Shown here: piece by piece, positions 1 to 5,303 of the stretch | Layout: each line of letters opens with the position of its first letter | Numbering within the stretch: position 1 is the first letter of the stretch | Origin: Myxococcales bacterium | GTDB taxonomy: Bacteria > Myxococcota_A > Polyangia > Palsa-1104 | Direction: 5' to 3' | Length of the DNA: 11,606 bases | Assembly: GCA_023248835.1 (NCBI GenBank) | Contig: JAHFDU010000096.1 | Span: 1-11,606 of the forward strand | The notes under the pieces: model-generated | Told to the model about the DNA's origin: nothing | The model's input: only the letters and a program-made list of their open reading frames with translations | Databases searched by the model: none | Made by a program: the position numbers and the translations under genes

Positions 1-201
1 GCGGCCCCCGGGCCGTAGGAGGCTGTCAGCTGTCGGCGGTGGTAAGAATCGCGAAGGGCGAATCAACGCCGACTTCCGGGCGCCCCTGAGTGCTGACCGC
101 CACGGACCTTCAAAACACACCCGTCTCGCCTCGCTATCCGCGTAACCGTAACATGAGGGTGTTTCGAGTTGGTGCGCTCATTTTTGTTTCGCCGAGGACT
201 C
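1..201. other. left-edge region without a supported gene
   Basis: I see no convincing gene here. Two short open frames run in from the left edge on the plus strand, one ending with TGA at 87-89 and one with TAA at 143-145. Either could be the last residues of a gene that starts outside the window, but neither has a recognisable sequence. The stretch lies downstream of the leftward peptide transporter and shows no clear hairpin followed by a T-run. A small direct repeat, CGTAAC twice in a row, sits at about 141-152. Confidence 0.4.
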
Positions 202-2034
202 TTAAACAAGGTTTGTCGGCGCAGAGTGCTGAAGATACTCCTTGCCCTTGTAAGTGTAGGCGAGCACGGCGAAGATGGTCGCGGCGAGCACCATCAGGCC
301 GGCAAACAGGAAAAAGAACGACGATAGCAGAATCGACTTCTGGAGCGGCGCGAGCATCGCCACCAAAAGATTGCCAACAGTGCCGCAAAGTAGCCAGAAC
401 CCCATAATGGTCGACTTCATGCGGCGCGGCGCTTGAGTGTAGGCAAACGCCAGTCCCTCTGCCGAGACCAGCACTTCGGCAGTGGTGATGACGAAGTACT
501 GGATCACCTGCCACAGCACGTGCACTCTGTGATCCGCATTTTGGATGTGCAGCTGCAGGATCGCAGCGACGACAAAAGCGAGCGCGGTGAGAAACATCCC
601 GAGCGTCATTTTTTGTAGCGGCGTGACCCTGACTTTGCGGCGCTCGAGCGGACGCCAGGCGAGAAAGCTAAGGCCGGGGATGATCAGCATTACCATCAGA
701 GGATTAAGCGCCTGAATCTGCGACGGCAGCAGCGTGAGGTTATAACGCGCGCCCGAGACAGACTGCTTGATCAGGCAGAGTGCGCCGGCAGCCACAACCA
801 CCAGCAACACCAGACGAGTCACCATCGCTGGGATGCGCACATTCGATATCCAGAGCATCAGCCAACCGCCGCCATAGAGTGCCAGGAACACCATCGCCGC
901 AAGCACGAAGTAGAAGATCCAGAGCGGAAGCCCGGGCAGCGTGAGCTCCATCTGTTTTGCCTGCTCAATCCACGTCGACGAATGCTGCTCGAACAGCGCC
1001 CGGAACATGCTGACCATCGCGAACACCACCATGATGCGAAGAACCGCGGGTGGCCCATCGCCAGCCTCCGCGCCAAACTGCTGTCGCGCGGGATCAAAAA
1101 AGTGATTTCCCGGTTGGCGCAGATGTTGGTGGCGAAAACTCCAGAGCAGAACTGCGAGAAAACCATCATCCGCTTCGATGCGCTGGCGGGTGATGAACAG
1201 GCTGAGGCCGATGACCAGCGAAACCGTAGCCTCGATAGCACGCAGCCACAGCACCTGGTCTGAGAAAACCATCAGCGCGAACCCGCCAAAGAGGAAAGTC
1301 GCGCCGAAAAAATCATAGCGGCCGAGGCGCCCGCCCGGGTTGGCAGGAATTTTGGTAAAGCGGTTGCGTCCAAGCCAGAACACCAGCGTTGCAACCGCCA
1401 TCAGGCCGCCCGGAACCGCGAACGCGACCTCGGCGCCAAACCACTCCTTGAGCAGCGGAATGAGCAGTGTGGCGAAAAACGAACCGTAGTTGATGATGAA
1501 GTAGAAGATTTGGAAAACTTTGTCGATGAGGTGCCCGTTGCCGGCGACGAACTGATCGCCGACGTTCGCCGAAACACACGGCTTGATGCCGCCCGATCCG
1601 ACAGCGACCAGCGCGAGGCCGATGTACATGCCCCATTCGGCGGCGGTGAACTGCTGTGCAACCCCGAAGCGACCAGCGACGGCTAGCATGCCGTGCCCGC
1701 TGACATAGATCATCGATACCCACAAAATCACGCGGTACTTGCCGAGCAGGCGATCGGCGAGGATGGCGCCAATCATCGGAAAAGCGAAAACCCCCGCCAT
1801 GAAGAGGTGAGTGACCGCGGTAGCGTCGGCCTTGGCCTGGTTGAGCGCTTCGGCCCCCAGCTGTGCCTCAGGCACAAAGTGCAAAAACAGCGACGTCAGA
1901 TAGATGTACAGAATGGCGCGCATCCCGTAGAAGCTAAACCGCTCGGCGCACTCATTGCCGACGATGTACGGAATACCCTCGGGGAATCGGTCCTGGCGCG
2001 CTGTGATGTCGCGGTTCGAAGTTTCTGCGCTCAC
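202..2034 (-). CDS. POT-family proton-coupled di/tripeptide transporter
   Basis: This is an inner-membrane major-facilitator protein that imports di- and tripeptides with protons. The signature is near the N-terminus: a first membrane helix containing NECAERFSFYGMRAILYIYL, which carries the family ExxER motif (E28, E31, R32 from the start used here). The rest is about 12 to 14 hydrophobic helices, with a long polar loop in the middle leading into PPAVLRIMVVFAMVSMF and EQHSSTWIEQA, both typical of bacterial POT proteins. At 610 residues it is at the long end of the family. The start is uncertain. I prefer GTG at 2034, which leaves about 20 residues before the conserved PEGIPYIVGNE; an in-frame TTG at 2064 would add ten. 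Neither has a strong ribosome binding site. The exact substrate cannot be read from sequence. It diverges from the lipoprotein gene across about 115 bp. Confidence 0.9.
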   Translation of the reverse strand: MSAETSNRDITARQDRFPEGIPYIVGNECAERFSFYGMRAILYIYLTSLFLHFVPEAQLGAEALNQAKADATAVTHLFMAGVFAFPMIGAILADRLLGKYRVILWVSMIYVSGHGMLAVAGRFGVAQQFTAAEWGMYIGLALVAVGSGGIKPCVSANVGDQFVAGNGHLIDKVFQIFYFIINYGSFFATLLIPLLKEWFGAEVAFAVPGGLMAVATLVFWLGRNRFTKIPANPGGRLGRYDFFGATFLFGGFALMVFSDQVLWLRAIEATVSLVIGLSLFITRQRIEADDGFLAVLLWSFRHQHLRQPGNHFFDPARQQFGAEAGDGPPAVLRIMVVFAMVSMFRALFEQHSSTWIEQAKQMELTLPGLPLWIFYFVLAAMVFLALYGGGWLMLWISNVRIPAMVTRLVLLVVVAAGALCLIKQSVSGARYNLTLLPSQIQALNPLMVMLIIPGLSFLAWRPLERRKVRVTPLQKMTLGMFLTALAFVVAAILQLHIQNADHRVHVLWQVIQYFVITTAEVLVSAEGLAFAYTQAPRRMKSTIMGFWLLCGTVGNLLVAMLAPLQKSILLSSFFFLFAGLMVLAATIFAVLAYTYKGKEYLQHSAPTNLV

Positions 2035-2148
2035 CGAGCGGTTGTACCATCTTGTTCGCCCCAACGGCTCTTGTGCATTTTATTGCATTTATCAGTTTAC
2101 AAACAGCACTCGTTTTGCCTAAATCGCCTGGTCCTTGTGGAGGAGCGA
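2035..2148. promoter_or_regulatory. divergent AT-rich intergenic region
   Basis: This short gap separates the leftward transporter from the rightward lipoprotein and must hold the promoters of both. It is clearly more AT-rich than its surroundings at about 2074-2100. It contains a near-tandem direct repeat, TGCATTTTAT followed by TGCATTTAT (2074-2092), which could be an operator or part of a promoter. I cannot assign a -35/-10 pair with confidence on either strand. Confidence 0.35.
2137..2146 (+). promoter_or_regulatory. strong Shine-Dalgarno for the lipoprotein
   Basis: The sequence GTGGAGGAGCGA just before the ATG at 2149 contains GGAGGAG at the normal distance. It fixes the start of the lipoprotein and rules out the longer upstream extension of the same frame. 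Confidence 0.75.
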
Positions 2149-3411
2149 ATGAAAATTGCCGTCTTGCTCTTTTCCGGACTGCTGCTTGGCTGTCATGGAC
2201 ATCCATTGACCATTCCTGAACAGGCAGACGCGGGTACTCCGCCTATTCAAGACGCCAGTCCATCTCCCGCTGACCTCACTCCGATCATCGAGGCTCCCTA
2301 TCCGGCACCCCACCCAGACCTGCCGCAGGTGGTAAGCCAGGGTGGTCCGATCCTGGCGGCACCACAATTCGTCGCCGTCACCTTCGACGAAGATCCACTG
2401 CGCGATCAGTTAGAGAGTTTTGTCGAGGCTATCGGTGGCACCGAATATTGGAAAACGATCGCTTCGGAATATGGCGTTGGCGCTGCCACCTATGCAGGCG
2501 CGGTGCATCTCAAAGGACCGGCGCCGGCAATGTTGGCCGATGACCCCTCGGATCTGAGTAATCCGGACACCATCGCTGGTTGGCTCGCCGCGCAGCTCGA
2601 TGGCACCCACACTGATTGGCCCGCGCCAGTGAAGGATTCGACCCTCTACGTGGTGTTTTATCCAGAGTCGACCGTGGTTACACTCACGGGTAGCCGGGGA
2701 GACAGCCAAAGTTGTATGGGATTTGGCGCCTACCACAGCGAGGCGCTGCTCCCAAGCGGCGACCCGGTGCCCTATGCAGTTGTCCCGCGTTGCGGACGTG
2801 GGGCGAAAGACTTGGCGACGGTTACTTCCTCCACCAGCCATGAGATGGTCGAAGCGGCGACCGACCCCTATCCTGGGTTCGACCCGGCCTACAGCAACGT
2901 CGACAAGGATCATATCGCCTGGGCGATTTTTGGCGGTGGCGAAAATGCCGACATGTGCACCGGCACCGATCGAATAACGCCAACCGGGTTTGACTATGTT
3001 GTGCAGCGAAACTGGTCCAATCAGGCCGCCAAGGCGGGCCACAATCCCTGTGTGCCTGCGCCAGACGAGGTCTATTTCAATGCCGGTGTGGTCATCAAAG
3101 ACAAGATCAGCATCACTGGCGGCAGGGTCGGTGGCGTCCGCATTCCGGTTGGCAAGAGCAAGACGGTCGAAGTCGATCTTTTTAGCGATCGGCCGACCGA
3201 CGGCGAATGGAATGTCAGCATTGGCAGCTTTCGTGGCAGCAACAACTTGAGTGCATCACTTGACCGCGACACCGGTAGAAATGGCGACAAACTCATGCTC
3301 ACCATCACCGTCAATCAGCCCAATACTGGACGGTTTGGCGCTGGCCTGGTCACGCTGGTCTCCACGCTTGGCAACCGACGAACCACCTGGCCGTTCTTCG
3401 TCGGCCAGTAG
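2149..3411 (+). CDS. secreted lipoprotein with HExxE/TDP signature, EXORDIUM/PHI-1-like
   Basis: A 420-residue protein anchored by lipid, function unknown. The start is ATG at 2149, preceded by GGAGGAGCGA, a very strong ribosome binding site; the frame stays open further upstream, but that part is antisense to the transporter and lacks a start signal. Residues 1-15 form a short lipoprotein signal (MKIAVLLFSGLLLGC) with the lipidated Cys15. A Pro/Asp-rich linker follows to about residue 65. The central domain has SHEMVEAATDPYP (H231, E232, E235) and later ENADMC (265-270). This pairing of HExxE..TDP with E-x-AD-(L/M)-C resembles the plant EXORDIUM/phosphate-induced protein family as I remember it, and the HE..E could bind metal. 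Residues from about 308 to the end look like an all-beta, Ig-like domain. The lipoprotein call is firm; the family link is moderate and a peptidase role would be guesswork. Confidence 0.85.
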   Translation: MKIAVLLFSGLLLGCHGHPLTIPEQADAGTPPIQDASPSPADLTPIIEAPYPAPHPDLPQVVSQGGPILAAPQFVAVTFDEDPLRDQLESFVEAIGGTEYWKTIASEYGVGAATYAGAVHLKGPAPAMLADDPSDLSNPDTIAGWLAAQLDGTHTDWPAPVKDSTLYVVFYPESTVVTLTGSRGDSQSCMGFGAYHSEALLPSGDPVPYAVVPRCGRGAKDLATVTSSTSHEMVEAATDPYPGFDPAYSNVDKDHIAWAIFGGGENADMCTGTDRITPTGFDYVVQRNWSNQAAKAGHNPCVPAPDEVYFNAGVVIKDKISITGGRVGGVRIPVGKSKTVEVDLFSDRPTDGEWNVSIGSFRGSNNLSASLDRDTGRNGDKLMLTITVNQPNTGRFGAGLVTLVSTLGNRRTTWPFFVGQ

Positions 3412-3439
3412 GAGAAAAAGCAATATTGCGGCAGCGCGT

Positions 3440-4123
3440 TCAGACGTTCCCGCGCAATCCAGCCAGCATCGTGTCTGGATAATTCATCACCAGGTACATC
3501 AGCGCTTCCACCGCGCTCGTATTGCGGTAGCTGTGGGGCAGGTCGGCCTCAAACTGGATCGCATCGCCGGCGGCAAGATCGTGCACGCCACCGGCGACTG
3601 CGATCTGGATCGAGCCGCGGTTCACCACCAGGTTCTCTGTGGTTCCGGGCGGGTGCGGATCGGCCTCTTCGAGGCCGCGCGGGGCGAGCCGCAGTTCATA
3701 AAATTCGACGCGACGCGCTTGATCAGACGGGAACAGAGGGCGCGAACTGAAACGTCCATCGTGGCTGGTGAGGCGCTTGGCACGGTCGCCACGCAGGATC
3801 GAGGGGGTGTTCGCTTCCTCCCGGCCGCCGGAAATCAGTGCCGAAAACGGCAGCCCTAAAGCGCGCGCGACCTTCCACAGCAGCTTGATGGTCGGGGTGC
3901 TTCGATCGAGCTCGATCTGGCTCAACATCGCCCGGCTCACCCCAGAGGCGCGCGCCAGGTCCTCGAGTGACATCGAGCGGGCGGTTCGCACTCGTCGCAG
4001 ATTGGCACCGACGGCCGGGGTCTCCCCGGTTTCGCCCGCTTCGACAGCTGACGCAATTTCCTCCTCCTCAGGCCGGCGCCGCTTACGGTGCTTGGTCTCG
4101 GCTGGTTCTCTTTTTCGCGACAT
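3440..4123 (-). CDS. XRE-family transcriptional regulator with C-terminal cupin sensor domain
   Basis: A 227-residue DNA-binding regulator. Residues 1-35 are a charged, probably disordered leader. Residues 39-96 form the helix-turn-helix: GANLRRVRTARSMSLEDLA, then ASGVSRAMLSQIELDRSTPT, with the typical SQIE and STPT features. Residues about 140-212 form a single cupin barrel (PHPPGTTENLVV with H157 and E163; GDAIQFEADLPHSYRN with H197). Such proteins usually repress or activate neighbouring genes in response to a small molecule bound in the cupin. The gene diverges from the sulfate-assimilation operon, so I infer it controls that operon and perhaps itself; the ligand is unknown. It converges with the lipoprotein gene, ending 28 bp from that gene's stop. 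No good ribosome binding site precedes the ATG, and a possible promoter ends only 6 nt before it, so a leaderless transcript is conceivable. Confidence 0.88.
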   Translation of the reverse strand: MSRKREPAETKHRKRRRPEEEEIASAVEAGETGETPAVGANLRRVRTARSMSLEDLARASGVSRAMLSQIELDRSTPTIKLLWKVARALGLPFSALISGGREEANTPSILRGDRAKRLTSHDGRFSSRPLFPSDQARRVEFYELRLAPRGLEEADPHPPGTTENLVVNRGSIQIAVAGGVHDLAAGDAIQFEADLPHSYRNTSAVEALMYLVMNYPDTMLAGLRGNV

Positions 4124-4129
4124 ACGATC

Positions 4130-4158
4130 AATTTTCCGTCTTTATGGAGTGTTGTCAA
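4130..4158 (-). promoter_or_regulatory. candidate promoter of the XRE-cupin regulator
   Basis: Reading leftward, a consensus -35 box TTGACA (4158-4153) is followed after 17 bases by AAAATT (4135-4130), a poor -10. Transcription would then begin at about the ATG at 4123. The -35 is exact, but the -10 is weak, so this is only a candidate. Confidence 0.3.
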
Positions 4159-4214
4159 TAAAACGAACGAGTGGTCACCAGTGCGGCGATATACCGCGCC
4201 GACGGCGGCGGATT

Positions 4215-4243
4215 CCGTTATATTAACAAACCCAGGTTAACGG
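4215..4243. promoter_or_regulatory. inverted repeat, candidate operator
   Basis: CCGTTA (4215-4220) and TAACGG (4238-4243) are exact reverse complements separated by 17 bases. Nested within is a second pair, TTAAC (4223-4227) and GTTAA (4236-4240). The element lies about midway between the regulator and the operon, where a dimeric helix-turn-helix protein controlling both could bind. The binding partner is inferred from position only. Confidence 0.4.
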
Positions 4244-4314
4244 TCGAATAAGTGGGTGCGATCCGAGTGTTTTCCAGGCCCATATCCGACGCAGCGGACG
4301 TAATTCCAATATAT

Positions 4315-4343
4315 TTGACATCGCAATCTGGAGATGCTAATAG
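4315..4343 (+). promoter_or_regulatory. candidate promoter of the sulfur operon
   Basis: A consensus -35 TTGACA (4315-4320) is followed by a 17-base spacer and TAATAG (4338-4343), with TG one base before it (4335-4336) as in extended -10 promoters. Transcription would start near 4350, which falls on or just after the ATG at 4347. If the promoter is real, the first gene may begin at a downstream codon such as TTG at 4398. If the ATG is real, the transcript must begin further upstream. Confidence 0.4.
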
Positions 4344-4346
4344 TCT

Positions 4347-5303
4347 ATGGATGGAAACGGAAACCAGAAGCCGGATTGCAGCGCAAACAGGTGTCGGTTG
4401 ACGGCTAGCGCTAGCACGCTGCTGATCCTCGCCTGCGCCAGTTTCGGCGCGGCGACGGTCAACGGCGCTCTCGGTTACGGTTACTCTTCGATCAGCGTTC
4501 CGGTCGCACTGTTCTTCGTCGCCGGCCGAATCCTCAATCCCGCGCTGGTGATCATCGAGGTCGCGATCAACTTCTACGCGCTGTGGTGGAATCGACGCGC
4601 TGCCGGCCGTGTGGTTCGCCGTGTGTTGCCGCTGGTCGCCGGTCTAGTGCCGGGCGTGATCGGCGGCACTCTGCTGCTCAAGCACCTCGAACCCTCCGAC
4701 ATCAAGCTCGGGGCGTTTGTGTTGCTGTTGCCGCTGATCCTGGTTCAAGCGGCTGGCCTGCGCTGGCCGATCAGGCGCGAGCGCGCCGCCGCGCTGCCGC
4801 TCGGCGCTGGGGTTGGGATCCTGTACGGCGTCACCACCATCTCCGGCCCTCCTTTGGCGCTGTTCTGGAACAACCAGGGTCTTGCCAAAGACGACTTCAA
4901 ACTTGGCCTCGCAGTGGTGCGCACTGTCGAATCGGTTTGCGCGCTCACCGCGTACTGTCTCCTCGGCCTGGTCACTCGCGACAGCGCTAGCCTGCTACCC
5001 TGGCTGGTGCCGGGTGTAGTGATCGGTTTTCCCATCGGCCACTGGCTGGTGGGTCGCATCGGCGCCGAGACATTCCGCCGGGTCTGCATGAGCTTCGACG
5101 CTTATCTGGTCGCGCTCGGTCTTGCGCGCGCGGTCACCGAGCGCAGTGTGGCGTCCGCCTCGGTCGCCTATCTGCTGCTCGCATTTACCTTCGCCATCGA
5201 CAGTTGGTTGCTTTATCGCTTTTTTCGCGGCCGTTTCTTTGGTGGGCGCTTCCTCCCTGATCGGATCCATTCGCCCGAGCACGGGCCGGAGCTGCAGACA
5301 TGA
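4347..5303 (+). CDS. TauE/SafE (TSUP)-family membrane permease, candidate sulfate/sulfite transporter
   Basis: A 318-residue inner-membrane protein with about eight hydrophobic helices. The first half has ASFGAATVNGALGYGYSSISVPVALF, and the second half repeats the theme with GVGILYGVTTISGPPLALFWNNQGL; this internal duplication and the G-P-P segment are typical of TauE/SafE (DUF81) proteins. Family members export sulfite or sulfoacetate, and a related protein in the Corynebacterium cys cluster is implicated in sulfate uptake. As the first gene of a sulfate-reduction operon that shows no other transporter here, it is likely to import sulfate or remove excess sulfite; sequence cannot decide. The ATG at 4347 has only a distant GGAG (4330-4333). 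The first 17 residues are polar and unlike the family, so TTG at 4398 is a serious alternative. Its stop overlaps the next start by 4 nt (ATGA). Confidence 0.85.
   Translation: MDGNGNQKPDCSANRCRLTASASTLLILACASFGAATVNGALGYGYSSISVPVALFFVAGRILNPALVIIEVAINFYALWWNRRAAGRVVRRVLPLVAGLVPGVIGGTLLLKHLEPSDIKLGAFVLLLPLILVQAAGLRWPIRRERAAALPLGAGVGILYGVTTISGPPLALFWNNQGLAKDDFKLGLAVVRTVESVCALTAYCLLGLVTRDSASLLPWLVPGVVIGFPIGHWLVGRIGAETFRRVCMSFDAYLVALGLARAVTERSVASASVAYLLLAFTFAIDSWLLYRFFRGRFFGGRFLPDRIHSPEHGPELQT

Noticed and set aside
858..1241. Possible frameshift in the middle of the peptide transporter, because the loop around 1050-1130 reads strangely
   Set aside because: The main frame continues smoothly into PPAVLRIMVVFAMVSMF and EQHSSTWIEQA, which are conserved, so no frame change is needed.
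2031..2078. Fifteen-codon minus-strand leader frame whose TGA overlaps the transporter GTG
   Set aside because: The overlap is suggestive of translational coupling, but the ATG has no ribosome binding site and the peptide (MHKSRWGEQDGTTAR) has no features; chance is likely.
1693..2148. Upstream extension of the lipoprotein frame by 152 codons
   Set aside because: It is antisense to the conserved transporter gene, lacks a ribosome binding site, and would bury the signal peptide; the ATG at 2149 has a strong Shine-Dalgarno and a lipobox follows.
2410..3042. Long minus-strand open frame opposite the lipoprotein
   Set aside because: It is a shadow frame in GC-rich coding DNA; the plus-strand protein has a signal peptide, motifs and a strong start, and the antisense translation looks like nothing known.
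3420..3429. Perfect palindrome GCAATATTGC between two convergent genes, considered as a bidirectional terminator
   Set aside because: There is no loop and no flanking T-run in the right place; it could be a protein site, but nothing supports that.
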